Shown: positions 17,570-26,489, counted from the stretch's first letter. The stretch is 64,000 nt of DNA from Algoriphagus sp. AGSA1 (GCF_021390545.1 NZ_JAJUWR010000029.1:1-64000), one strand, 5' to 3'. The notes: generated by a model from the letters alone, not told the origin. Numbers and translations are program-made.

Positions 17570-17982
17570 ATCCTCTTGAACCGGGGGCAACTGTTTCGCT
17601 AAACCGGATTCCCGAAAATCCTGCATACACTTCACTCCCCTTGATGGGGACTCAGTGGAAATTACTCGGTTTTGCTGACGAAAAGACCGGGAAAATCAGA
17701 CTGGTGGAGCCGTATTCAGATGACAACTTTATCCTTGTTTTTGGGGAAAGTGGAACGATCACAGGCATGACTTCTACCAATGAGGCGTATGGTGAATATT
17801 CGATGAGCAATAATCAGTTATTGATTTCCAGTTTTGGCAATGCTACTGAAATCAATGAGCTTTTCGACGGTCCATTGTATATCGAGACAATGAATAAAGT
17901 GGTCACGTTCAAGATGTCCCCGAAAGGCTTGCATCTATTCTATGATGAGGAAAAGTTTCTATTGTTTCAGCAGGCCGAATAG
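17500..17982 (+). CDS. Lipoprotein with META/HslJ-like domain
   Basis: The 160-residue protein has a type II signal peptide (MKALVTLLVLITGVMVSSCQ) and a mature domain with the META-type pattern: GTQWKLLGF near the start, then FILVFGESGTITGMTSTNEAYGEYSM, where a G-x-x-STN-x-x-x-GxY motif is typical. META-domain proteins include the E. coli heat-shock lipoprotein-like HslJ; their function is poorly known. It shares about 210 bases of leader with the preceding lipoprotein gene, 282 bases upstream. Confidence 0.82.
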   Translation: MKALVTLLVLITGVMVSSCQESEDPLEPGATVSLNRIPENPAYTSLPLMGTQWKLLGFADEKTGKIRLVEPYSDDNFILVFGESGTITGMTSTNEAYGEYSMSNNQLLISSFGNATEINELFDGPLYIETMNKVVTFKMSPKGLHLFYDEEKFLLFQQAE

Positions 17983-18022
17983 CATCGATAATTTCCAATT
18001 GTTTAATTAAAACAGAACAGAT

Positions 18023-18091
18023 ATGAAAAGAATCATTACGTTAGTTGGTTTGTGTTTTTTATATTTTTCAGGATCTGCCCAAGTAAGATAG
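18023..18091 (+). pseudogene. Orphan signal peptide: gene truncated directly after the cleavage site
   Basis: ATG at 18023 opens MKRIITLVGLCFLYFSGSAQ, a canonical signal peptide ending in a type I cleavage site (GSAQ), then VR and a stop at 18089-18091. The composite repeat starts thirteen bases later. An AT-rich leader with AACAGAACAG precedes the ATG. The whole mature protein is missing, so this is most likely a secreted-protein gene cut off by repeat insertion or recombination; a real 22-residue peptide is the alternative. Confidence 0.5.
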
Positions 18092-18103
18092 GTTGTTATT
18101 GCC

Positions 18104-18181
18104 CCAGTTAGTGCTTCCTAACTGGCCTTTGACATGTGAGTGGAGACACCAGCATGGGCGAAAGTAAACCTCAGCGTCAAG
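18104..18181. repeat. Composite repeat element, copy B
   Basis: The element starts with CCAGTTAG/CTAACTGG (18104-18125), continues with CCTTTGACATGTGAGTGGAG (now a broken hairpin, ACACCAGC in place of ACACTCAC) and ends in GGGCGAAAGTAAACCTCAGC. It matches 16435-16510. Confidence 0.8.
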
Positions 18182-18321
18182 AAGAGCAAAGTTATGGTTT
18201 TCACACACATTGATTTGAAACACAGAAGCTAACTTTTGGCTTACTTGAACATTGAAAATTGATTTTTTTTTAACCTCAAAATGAGCTGAGATAGGGAAAG
18301 AAGTCCATGAGTATTTTGAAA

Positions 18322-18343
18322 ATGCGAGTGAAGACACTCGCAT
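18322..18343. repeat. GTGAGTG-family hairpin (GCGAGTG variant)
   Basis: ATGCGAGTG and CACTCGCAT form a perfect 9-bp stem with loop AAGA. Both arms carry the same G-to-C change relative to other copies, so pairing has been kept by a compensatory change. Confidence 0.8.
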
Positions 18344-18449
18344 GGGCAGAGCACAGGATGATTCTGTTTTGAACCACAGAGAACGCGGAGGTTTACACAG
18401 AGGCCACAATTTCTTTTGCCGTCGTGAGTGCTCACTAACTGGCTTTTGG

Positions 18450-18473
18450 CATGGGAGTGAAGACACTCACATG
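18450..18473. repeat. GTGAGTG-family hairpin (GGGAGTG variant)
   Basis: CATGGGAGTG and CACTCACATG pair with one mismatch around AAGA. Like the copy at 18322 it is followed by GGGCAGAGCACAG, so the two copies share flanking sequence. Confidence 0.75.
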
Positions 18474-18747
18474 GGCAGAGCACAGAGGAATTGGGTAGAA
18501 TCCTGTGATGAAAGTCATTGGATTTTGTTTTTTAAGAATTTGTCGATTTGAGACGACAACTTTACGAGCGTTTTGTCGATCTCATTCGGCAATTTCCAAT
18601 TAACCTTCGCCCGAAAGCGGACAAAATTGTTCGGAAAGTTTTACTCGATTTGAAGACAATCTTCATTCTAAGCTCAAAAGGGCTTATTTTTTCTGGTTTG
18701 ATCTTGGTTTGAGAGTGGCCAGTTAGACAATTCTGAATACAAAACCT

Positions 18748-21165
18748 ATGTGGAAAATATACTCTAAAATCGCTTGGCGTAACCTGAAGAAAGGCAAACG
18801 CGTCACGCTGATCAATGTTTTCGGCCTTACCTTAGGGATCACAGCCGCCATTTTGCTTTTCACAGTAGTCGGCTACGAACTTAGTTTTGACAAATTTCAA
18901 TCCCATTCAGATCAGATCTATCGAGTGGTGACCCAGGATGAATATTCCGATGGGATGAGTTACACCCCCGGGGTGTCACCCCCCATGCCCGAGGCACTGA
19001 AGGCTGATCTATCGGGAATTGATGCGATTGTACCCGTAGTCAACTCTTCTGTTTTTGTGACCTTGGATGATGCTGTGAATTCTTCAGGCACTACTAATTT
19101 TCTTGTGGAAGATGTCTTTTTTACCACCGGGGATTATGCTTCACTGTTTGATGTGGAGGTGCTGGCAGGAAACCTAAATACCCTAAATAATCCTGGACAA
19201 GTGGTACTTACTGAGACTGAGGCCAAGAAACTTTTTGGAACTTGGGAAAATGCGTTAGGGAAGTCAGTGGTCCTGTCCAAACGTATAGAAGCCTCTGTGG
19301 GAGCGATAGTTGCGGATATTCCTGACAACAGTAATTTCAAATTCAACATGCTGGCCTCCTATAAGACTATGGAAAGCAATGAGGAGGTATTTGATACCTA
19401 CTTTGACGAATGGGGGAGCTTTGGCAGTAATTTTCAGGTCTATGTAAAATTACCGGAATCAGGTAACGCAGACCAGGTCAATAAGCAGTTACTTGCCTTT
19501 GCGGAAAAGAACTACAAGAACCGAGGAACCTCGAAGAAGTCATTTTTCCTGCAGGCAATGGAAGATATCCACTTTGACACTCGCTTCGACCCTATCAGTG
19601 GGGAAATGATACGTAAAGGAACCATTTATACCTTAGCGTTGATCGGCGTTTTCATCCTCCTGATGGCCTCAATCAATTTTGTAAACCTCTCCACCGCCCA
19701 GGCCATTGGCAAAAGCAAGGAAGTGGGAATCCGGAAAGTAATGGGAGGCAGCAGGACGCAGGTCATTTTTCAATCTTTTGGAGAAACATTCATGGTTGTA
19801 TTTATTTCGGCAATCATTTCTACGTTGGTAGCGACGATACTACTCCCTTATCTCAGCAAATTCACCGAATTACCTGAATCAATCCGCTTGATCACACCTG
19901 GTTTCCTGCTGTTCTCTGCGGGGATAGTTATCGGGGTTACGTTGCTTTCAGGCCTTTATCCGGCTATGGTCCTGTCTGGATTCCAGCCTGTTCAGGCACT
20001 CAAAAACAAGATACAGGTGGCTCAGATAGGCGGAGTGTCCTTGCGGAGAGGCCTGGTGGTCACGCAGTTCGTGATAGCCCAGGTTTTGATGATCGCCACA
20101 GTAATCGCCGTGAGGCAAATGACAGAAATCCAGAATGCGGATCTTGGCTTTTCTAAGGAAGCTGTTTATTATTTTGATCTTCCGTCGGATGAGAGAAAAG
20201 ACAGCCGGCTCGCTACGCTGAAGCAGCGCTTAGCTGCCAATTCCCAGATCAAAACTGTCAGCGTATCCAGTGATGTACCCTCTTCGAATAATAATTGGGC
20301 TTCTAATTTTTGGTTCGATGGACGAAGGGAAAATGTGCCGTTTATGACTTCACTGAAGTACGGTGATGCGGATTATTTTGATAATTACGGATTGAAATTT
20401 GTAGCTGGGACTGGTTTTTCTGAAAGTGATACACTCAAAGAAGCCGTAATCAATGAGACCATGGCTAAAAAACTGAACCTCTCCAGTCCGGATGAAGCCA
20501 TAGGCAAAACGATAACCATCGGTGGGGGAGAACCATGGATGACGATCACAGGTGTAGTGAAGGATTTTGCGCAAAACTCGCTTCGGGAAGAAGTGAAGCC
20601 ATTTATTATCGCCACCGAACTATCCCGATACGGAGTTATAGGCTTGAAATTGGAGAAGAATGCTAGTCAGGAAACATTGGCAAGCATAGAAGAGGAGTTC
20701 AAAAACAGCTATCCAGATGCCATTTATTCAGGAGAGTTTTTGGATGAAACGATTGCGAATTTCTACCGACGAGAAAACCAGCTATCGCTTGTCTATAAAA
20801 TCTTTGCCATGCTCTCGATTGTCATTTCTTCTATTGGGCTGTACGGTCTGATTTCTTTCTTGGTAGGGCAGAAGCTCAAGGAAATCGGAATCCGAAAAGT
20901 GCTGGGAGCCTCTATCGCACAAATCACCTTTTTGCTGTCCAAGGAATTTATTTATCTGGTGCTTGTGGCATGTGTGATAGCCGTGCCACTCGGCTACTAC
21001 CTTACGGATCAGTGGTTGCAGAATTTCTCCTATAAAACTTCAGTTCCGATCAGTTTATACGTTTTGGTAATCCTGGCATCACTTGCGATCACTGCGGCTA
21101 CAGTAGGGGTTAGGTCTATAAGAGCTGCATTGAGCAATCCTGTGGATAGTCTGGCGGATGAATAA
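18748..21165 (+). CDS. FtsX/MacB-type ABC transporter permease
   Basis: The 805-residue protein has the two-module layout of Bacteroidota MacB-like permeases: a membrane helix at about 21-41, a MacB periplasmic core, three or four helices with the FtsX motif (GIRKVMGGSRTQVI), a second periplasmic core, and a final FtsX module (GIRKVLGASIAQITFLLSKE) with three helices. Such permeases, with a separate ATPase, drive mechanotransmission across the periplasm for export of lipoproteins, peptides or drugs. No ATPase gene is adjacent, so the partner must be elsewhere. It is monocistronic here: repeat DNA lies upstream and a hairpin terminator at 21362 downstream. Confidence 0.92.
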   Translation: MWKIYSKIAWRNLKKGKRVTLINVFGLTLGITAAILLFTVVGYELSFDKFQSHSDQIYRVVTQDEYSDGMSYTPGVSPPMPEALKADLSGIDAIVPVVNSSVFVTLDDAVNSSGTTNFLVEDVFFTTGDYASLFDVEVLAGNLNTLNNPGQVVLTETEAKKLFGTWENALGKSVVLSKRIEASVGAIVADIPDNSNFKFNMLASYKTMESNEEVFDTYFDEWGSFGSNFQVYVKLPESGNADQVNKQLLAFAEKNYKNRGTSKKSFFLQAMEDIHFDTRFDPISGEMIRKGTIYTLALIGVFILLMASINFVNLSTAQAIGKSKEVGIRKVMGGSRTQVIFQSFGETFMVVFISAIISTLVATILLPYLSKFTELPESIRLITPGFLLFSAGIVIGVTLLSGLYPAMVLSGFQPVQALKNKIQVAQIGGVSLRRGLVVTQFVIAQVLMIATVIAVRQMTEIQNADLGFSKEAVYYFDLPSDERKDSRLATLKQRLAANSQIKTVSVSSDVPSSNNNWASNFWFDGRRENVPFMTSLKYGDADYFDNYGLKFVAGTGFSESDTLKEAVINETMAKKLNLSSPDEAIGKTITIGGGEPWMTITGVVKDFAQNSLREEVKPFIIATELSRYGVIGLKLEKNASQETLASIEEEFKNSYPDAIYSGEFLDETIANFYRRENQLSLVYKIFAMLSIVISSIGLYGLISFLVGQKLKEIGIRKVLGASIAQITFLLSKEFIYLVLVACVIAVPLGYYLTDQWLQNFSYKTSVPISLYVLVILASLAITAATVGVRSIRAALSNPVDSLADE

Positions 21166-21361
21166 TAAACGAAAGTGAAAACTAGATTGATTTCCCGCAG
21201 ACCTGACTGCCGTCAGGCAGGTTAGCGCAAAAAAGTTTCCCGCAGATAATCGCTGATAACTAAATTTTAGCAGTTATAATTTTGATAAGGAATCCGCAAA
21301 AATCCGCGGTATTTGTCAACGAGTATCCGCAGGAAAAGTATTCCCTCAATTAGGTTTATAG
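21166..21361. repeat. Intergenic repeats after the permease gene
   Basis: The stretch contains the palindrome CCTGAC-TGCC-GTCAGG (21202-21217) and several CCGCAGA/ATCCGC degenerate direct repeats (21194, 21239, 21293, 21328). No gene is seen. Confidence 0.55.
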
Positions 21362-21396
21362 AAAAGCCTCTGAATCTCGACGATCCAGAGGCTTTT
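21362..21396. terminator. Bidirectional hairpin terminator
   Basis: AAAAGCCTCTG (21362-21372) and CAGAGGCTTTT (21386-21396) form an 11-bp stem with A and T tracts on both sides. It can end the permease transcript on one strand and the luciferase-like gene on the other. Confidence 0.8.
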
Positions 21397-21483
21397 ACAA
21401 TTTCTAAAAGTCGGCTTTAATCTTCCAAGTAGCCAAATTCCCCCACATTGAAGCCGTTGAATGCTTCCATCAATTCCGCTTTG

Positions 21484-22509
21484 TTATTTCCCCAGCACCT
21501 CAGCCGTGATCTCTAATGATCTAAGACGCTTGGCAGGGTCATAAATATTCGAGGACACCATCAATTCATCCACTTCCACCTGCTTGAAGAAACTTTCAAA
21601 TTGTGGAATGAGTGACTCCTTAGTACCGATAAAGGTACATGCCATCATATTCTGTATGGCAGCGGCTTCCGGCTCGGTCCAGATTCCTTCCATGCTTTTT
21701 ACAGGTTTTTTCATCGGATAGGATTTGCCCCGGATAATACCCAGAGCTGTCTGATAGAAGGAAGTGGCCAAATAATGCGCTTCCTCATCCGTATCCGCCG
21801 CGATCACATTCACGCAGGAGATAAAGTAAGGCTTGGAAAAATGCTCAGAAGGCTGAAAATTTTCCCGGTAATACTTGGAAGCGCTAATCAGATACCCTGG
21901 GGCAAAGTGGCTGGCGAAAGCATAGGGAAGGCCTTTCTGAGAAGCAAGTACGGCACTGCTCATGCTGGACCCAAGCAGGTAAATGGGAATGTCAAGTCCC
22001 TCCGCCGGAAAGGCGCGTACTTTTGAGTCCATGTTCTCTTCAGAGAAATACTGTCGAAGGTCATCGAGGTCATTTGGGAATTCCTGAACCGATTCATGCC
22101 TTCCTCTTCGCAGGGCGGCAGCAGTGGTCTGATCTGTTCCGGGAGCCCTTCCAAGCCCAAGATCAATCCGGTTTGGATAAAGCGTGGCCAATGTCCCAAA
22201 TTGCTCGGCGATAATCAACGGACTGTGATTGGGCAGCATGATTCCGCCCGAACCCAAACGGATAGTAGAAGTGCCGTTGGCCAGGTATCCTATCAGGATC
22301 TGAGGGGAGGAGCTGCCAACATTGGCCATGTTGTGGTGCTCTGCGAGCCACATTCTGGTGTATCCAAGTTGCTCTGCATGCCGGGCGATCTGCAGGCTTC
22401 TGTCGTAGGCATCTTTGGCATCAAAGTCTTCCCGGATAATGGCCAGCTCAAGCAGAGAGTATGGTTTGGTAGTATTCAAAACAGGTGGTTTAGTAGTGTT
22501 ATAGAGCAA
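21484..22509 (-). CDS. LLM-class flavin-dependent oxidoreductase (luciferase-like)
   Basis: The 341-residue protein matches the group of bacterial luciferase-like monooxygenases with the marker WLAEHHNMANVGSSSP, a glycine turn IRLGSGGIMLPNHSPL and RIDLGLGRAPGTD. These enzymes use reduced flavin; the natural substrate of this subgroup is unknown. The family often starts at a motif like LSLLELAII, here PYSLLELAII, so the first 15 residues before it may be an extension or a slightly early start. It is a single-gene unit ending at the terminator at 21362. Confidence 0.9.
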   Translation of the reverse strand: MLYNTTKPPVLNTTKPYSLLELAIIREDFDAKDAYDRSLQIARHAEQLGYTRMWLAEHHNMANVGSSSPQILIGYLANGTSTIRLGSGGIMLPNHSPLIIAEQFGTLATLYPNRIDLGLGRAPGTDQTTAAALRRGRHESVQEFPNDLDDLRQYFSEENMDSKVRAFPAEGLDIPIYLLGSSMSSAVLASQKGLPYAFASHFAPGYLISASKYYRENFQPSEHFSKPYFISCVNVIAADTDEEAHYLATSFYQTALGIIRGKSYPMKKPVKSMEGIWTEPEAAAIQNMMACTFIGTKESLIPQFESFFKQVEVDELMVSSNIYDPAKRLRSLEITAEVLGK

Positions 22510-22778
22510 ATAGATTTTTGGGCAGGAAAGTTTCTGCTAATCGATAAATACTTAGACTTTGCTGTTGGGGCAATCCCCAGTTTGAGATAGTATTTCCTCA
22601 TATTTGCTTGAAAAACAGTTGGTTTTCATGGCGGACTACCCGCTGGTCCCCTTTAAGGTTGCAGGCAATTGATGGCTTTAAATTTGAATAATTAGTGTTA
22701 CGTGACAACTAAGAAATGGCAACTAAAGATCAAGCTGCCTTTTCATGCAAGATTTATAGTTAACTAAATGATTGTCTT

Positions 22779-23102
22779 ATGAACACGATGTCAAAAATTA
22801 AAAACAGTGTAATCGAATCCTGTGAAAAATGCATAGATGTTTGCCAAAGATGTATAGAAGACTGCCAGGACAAACCAGGTATGGGGGACTGCATCAAACT
22901 CTGTGAGCGGTGTATAGATGCTTGTAACGGCTGTATTAATAGGAATGAAAGCTCCTTAGATGAAGCTATCGCAATGCAACAATGCATCGACGCATGTTAT
23001 AATTGCGCCAAGGAATGTGAAAAACAAGAGCATCAAAGCTGCCAGGAATGTGCTCGGGCTTGTCGGGATTGTATAGCGGAATGCGAATCCATGATGGCTT
23101 AA
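22779..23102 (+). CDS. Four-helix-bundle copper-storage protein (Csp/DUF326-like)
   Basis: The 107-residue protein contains 19 Cys in repeating CxxC and CxxxC spacings (SCEKCIDVCQRC, LCERCIDACNGC, CIDACYNCAKEC, CQECARACRDC). This is the pattern of cytosolic copper-storage proteins, in which Cys lining a four-helix bundle binds many Cu(I) ions. No signal peptide is present, so a cytoplasmic Csp3-like role is expected. The start at 22779 is followed by a second Met three codons later. A hairpin terminator follows at once. No copper ATPase or regulator is adjacent in the window. Confidence 0.9.
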   Translation: MNTMSKIKNSVIESCEKCIDVCQRCIEDCQDKPGMGDCIKLCERCIDACNGCINRNESSLDEAIAMQQCIDACYNCAKECEKQEHQSCQECARACRDCIAECESMMA

Positions 23103-23106
23103 ACGA

Positions 23107-23136
23107 AAAGGCTGATCGGGTATCCGGTCAGCCTTT
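23107..23136 (+). terminator. Terminator of the copper-storage gene
   Basis: AAAGGCTGA (23107-23115) pairs with TCAGCCTTT (23128-23136), five bases after the stop codon, followed by GGTTTATTT. Confidence 0.75.
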
Positions 23137-23310
23137 GGTTTATTTAGGTTTATGAATAAATGCTGCTTCTTTGCAGGGAGCATTTAATAGGGACATCTGA
23201 TTGGAAAAACCGCTGGTTTTAAGCTGATTCGATCAATTTCCCATCAAAGGAGGGGATTCATGGCTGTACAGCAAAAAGACCAGTCACTGGAATTAGTAAG
23301 ACTAGTCTCC

Positions 23311-26055
23311 TTAATTGTTATAGATTTCATTATAGTCATCCATACTGGTGCCTTTATTGAAATGACGGATGTTATAAGAAAACGATAACATAAAATAACG
23401 CTGCATGACATTGTTTTGCCCGTCCTCAACAAATGCATCAGTCACGTTTCTGTAAACGCTTCTATTTTGTCCCAGTAGGTCATATACATTCACCGATAGC
23501 TCACCACGTTGGTTGTTGAATATTTTTTTCCCCACACTCATATTCATGAGAAGTACATTGGCATCGAATCCTTCCGATAGGCCGGAGTTTACCTGATGGT
23601 TCATATCAACTCTATAGATAAATCCTTCCCAGATTATCCAGCTGAGGTTCAACCTGGAGCGTTGGTTATAATAATTGTTGTTCAGACTGGAATTCAAGGT
23701 GTTTTCCACATCGTTGTAAGAAAACCGTGTGGAGATATTAAAATCAACTTGATCGGAGATATTGCTGCTTAGTGAGATTCCTGTGCTGAGTCTAGAGGAA
23801 TTGTTGAAGCTTATCTCATTGTTTACCTGACCCGGTCTGTTTGTGCTGCTGAATCCCCCGTTGATATTAAAATTTGATTTGATAAAATCCAATGGAATTC
23901 CGTAGCTCACCCAAGACCTGAAATCCTTGAAGCCATTCAGGTTTACGGGCATGAAAAGCTGGGAGCCTTTTTCCAGAATGATCCCACCAGGAAGTTCCGT
24001 AGCCTCCTCAGCAGTGAAGGTACTGTTGGAAACGGCATCATCTACCAGACGGTATTGGGCAAAGACAAACCAAGAGCGGTCCGTCTCCGGATTATTGCTT
24101 CTGAACCTCAGTCTTATTCGATTAGAATAGGATTGATCCAAGCCTGGATTCCCTGTTCTCAGCTGCAAGGGGTTAGAATTGTCTATTACATTTTGCAGTT
24201 GATCCACGGAGGGTGCATCCACATCTGTGTCATAGTCCAGTTCGAAATTGGTGTTTTTTGAGATGGTGTATGCAAATCTCACAGTAGGCATAAAGCTTTT
24301 AAAGGTCCTGTCCAACTCCCCTTCCGCAGGAAAAAATTGCTGGTTTTGGAGTGAGGCGTTTTGATATTCCAGTTCAGCCTGAAATCTCAGTTTTTCCAGT
24401 TTGTATTGGTAGCCCAATTCAATTTCCTGGCGAAGGTATTTGCTTTCAAAGGAATTGCTCAGTGCAGTATCAAGGGAAAGATTGGGATTGTTGACATCAT
24501 CATTCAGGATGTCAAAGGTGAGCTGGTCAGAATCATTCATTCGGTTGCCGATTTCATATTCCAGTTCCATCTGCCCGTTTTTACCTATAGGTTCGGTATA
24601 GGAAATCCCCGTTTCCCAGTCATAGCCGGATCGGTCCCGGGTGATCTGCTGGTTGATCAGTTCTGTTCTTTCTTCCGGCTGGAAGTAAATGTTTTGTGCG
24701 CTTCTTAGTGCATCATCATTGTTGATATGGTTGCCAGTTTGCGCACGGAGTGTAAGGGTTCTTCCTTTTTTGCTGAAATTATGGCTGTAAAACAAGCGGT
24801 GAAACATATCCAGATCTTCATAGTCTGCTTTGCGTATGTTTTCTGTCTGGTTCAGTGGCCCTTCCTGATTCACACTTTGACCAAAGAATCCTGAATTTTC
24901 TTTTTCGAAGGAAGCGGAAATTCTAGGACGGTATAGTATCCTGTTGTTTTCATTGATATTATATTCGAACCTCATGTCAAACCTATGGTCCTGGGTGGTC
25001 CGTGTTTCCCGGCTTTCTTCCGAGTAAATCTGATCAGATTCAGAGCCGGTCACATATTCCCTTACCAAGCTGGATATTCCCTCGTTTTTACGATTATTAT
25101 ATATGTAGCTCGCACTGACTTGGATTTTCTCTCCCCAGTTATCTGAATAATTCAATCCGAGGATATTGGTCGTTATAATCCCGTTTTGAGGGCGGTTGTT
25201 ATTCTGGGCATTGGCATCACTTGAATAGTCCAATACATTGATGTTGTTGCTCAGCCCGGTGAAAGTAATACGCTGGTCCTCATTAAATGAATTGACACTG
25301 GCTCCTGCCAAGTAGCGGTCATCTGTGCCGTATCCTACTGTAGTCTTGCCAAATTGCCCCTTTCTTCTATTGGGTTTGGTGATGATGTTGATCGTTTTCA
25401 TACGCTCTCCATCATCAAATCCACTGAGCTGTGCCTGATCACTTTTTTGATCAAAAATCTCTATGCCCTGGATTACTTCCGCTGGTAAATTTTGCAAGGC
25501 CGTCGTAATATCCCCTCCAAAAAACGGCTTGCCGTCCACCAGGATTTGTGCAATGTTTTCCCCTTGGGCCTGTAGCGCGCCATCTTGCATCACCACACCC
25601 GGAAGCTTTTGTACCAGAGACTGGGCACTTGCGTCTTTCATGGTTTTAAAAGCATCTGCATTAAAAAGGGTGGTGTCCCCTTTTTGCTCTCCCTGGGATC
25701 TTCTGGCACTGATGGTCACTTCCTCCAGATCGGTGGATTCCTCCCGCAGGTTAAGCACTCCCAAATCGAGATCCTGTGCTACATGTATAGACTTAAATAG
25801 GTTTTCATAGCCTAAGTATTGGATTTTCAGAAGATATTCACCTTCTTTTATATTGGTGATTTCAAATTCCCCGTCCATATCAGATATCATGCCGTCCACT
25901 TGAACGGAATCAGGGAGATTCTGGACCAAGACGGTGGCATTTGGGATGGTGATTTCCGTGCCCATTTGTTTAATTTTCCCTTTTATGGAATAAGTCTGGG
26001 CGGTGGCTTGGGAAAGACATAAAAAGGTTAAAATCAAATAGATAAAATTTTTCAT
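23311..26055 (-). CDS. Outer-membrane TonB-receptor-like beta-barrel protein
   Basis: The protein has 914 residues and a signal peptide ending at about residue 19 (ATAQ). It then has a carboxypeptidase-regulatory-like beta domain (YSIKGKIKQMGTEITIPNA to LKIQYLGYENL), a plug-like domain (DTTLFNADAFKTMKDASAQS, VDGKPFFGGDITTALQNLPA, QILVDG) and a long barrel of the outer-membrane beta-barrel family type, ending in YFMLSFSYNIRHF. It resembles TonB-dependent receptors but lacks a clear SusD partner, so substrate uptake is uncertain. It stands alone, with 456 bases of unlinked DNA upstream of it before the next plus-strand promoter. Confidence 0.9.
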   Translation of the reverse strand: MKNFIYLILTFLCLSQATAQTYSIKGKIKQMGTEITIPNATVLVQNLPDSVQVDGMISDMDGEFEITNIKEGEYLLKIQYLGYENLFKSIHVAQDLDLGVLNLREESTDLEEVTISARRSQGEQKGDTTLFNADAFKTMKDASAQSLVQKLPGVVMQDGALQAQGENIAQILVDGKPFFGGDITTALQNLPAEVIQGIEIFDQKSDQAQLSGFDDGERMKTINIITKPNRRKGQFGKTTVGYGTDDRYLAGASVNSFNEDQRITFTGLSNNINVLDYSSDANAQNNNRPQNGIITTNILGLNYSDNWGEKIQVSASYIYNNRKNEGISSLVREYVTGSESDQIYSEESRETRTTQDHRFDMRFEYNINENNRILYRPRISASFEKENSGFFGQSVNQEGPLNQTENIRKADYEDLDMFHRLFYSHNFSKKGRTLTLRAQTGNHINNDDALRSAQNIYFQPEERTELINQQITRDRSGYDWETGISYTEPIGKNGQMELEYEIGNRMNDSDQLTFDILNDDVNNPNLSLDTALSNSFESKYLRQEIELGYQYKLEKLRFQAELEYQNASLQNQQFFPAEGELDRTFKSFMPTVRFAYTISKNTNFELDYDTDVDAPSVDQLQNVIDNSNPLQLRTGNPGLDQSYSNRIRLRFRSNNPETDRSWFVFAQYRLVDDAVSNSTFTAEEATELPGGIILEKGSQLFMPVNLNGFKDFRSWVSYGIPLDFIKSNFNINGGFSSTNRPGQVNNEISFNNSSRLSTGISLSSNISDQVDFNISTRFSYNDVENTLNSSLNNNYYNQRSRLNLSWIIWEGFIYRVDMNHQVNSGLSEGFDANVLLMNMSVGKKIFNNQRGELSVNVYDLLGQNRSVYRNVTDAFVEDGQNNVMQRYFMLSFSYNIRHFNKGTSMDDYNEIYNN

Positions 26056-26474
26056 CGAGATAGGTTAATTGGGAGAGCTAAGTAACTATTCTTAGTCGCT
26101 TGAATGAATGACCCGGCATCGCTGGGTTGCCTTGTGTATTTTTAACAAAGAAAAGCACTTGGGGTTCGGATTGGGAGCGATTATTGTCTAAGCGGTAATA
26201 TGTTGAATTAAGCAGCGGTTTTTCGCAGATCCCCTCTCGATTATAGAGGGGTTTAGTTGTTGAGATCAGGTTTGATGGGCTTTGTTTTCATGGTATCAGT
26301 ATTAAAAAGTCAGTTGGATTGAGGTGAACTTAACTGCACCTTACCTTTTCCCCACTTCTTAGATAGTACGTTTCCATCGGTTGGCTGTATAGGATTTCCC
26401 GTCATCAGTTTCCTTAGGTAAAGATTGATATGTTAATGAATAGGCTTTAAGTTTTTTGTCTGGAGTTCATCAAA
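26056..26474. other. Intergenic DNA upstream of the barrel gene
   Basis: No gene is seen. One hairpin, CCCCTCT-CGATTAT-AGAGGGG, lies at 26231-26251 and could act as a weak terminator or a transcript leader element. Promoters for the minus-strand barrel gene should lie here but none is clear. Confidence 0.45.
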
Positions 26475-26489
26475 TGACATTTTGTGTCA
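26475..26489. promoter_or_regulatory. Perfect inverted repeat, candidate operator
   Basis: TGACA and TGTCA are separated by TTTTG. The site lies about 27 bases upstream of the -33 element and 80 bases upstream of the small gene at 26569. A regulator of the XRE type could bind it as a dimer. Confidence 0.4.

Larger units (their letters stand above)
17983..18747. other. Repeat-rich intergenic region
   Basis: Apart from the truncated start at 18023, no gene is visible. The stretch holds the composite repeat copy B (18104-18181), GTGAGTG hairpins at 18322-18343 and 18450-18473, a chimaeric piece at 18421-18441 that fuses a GTCGTGAGTG arm to a TAACTGG arm, and CACAGAGAACGCGGAGG-type degenerate repeats. 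Bases 18550-18747 carry the likely upstream region of the permease gene. Confidence 0.7.

Noticed and set aside
16259..18474. Possible CRISPR array
   Set aside because: Repeats are hairpins of varying length at irregular distances with genes between them, and no cas gene is near.
21421..21480. Short minus-strand peptide frame after the luciferase-like gene
   Set aside because: Seventeen codons (MEAFNGFNVGEFGYLED) end in TAA, but no ribosome site or family is visible; too short to call.
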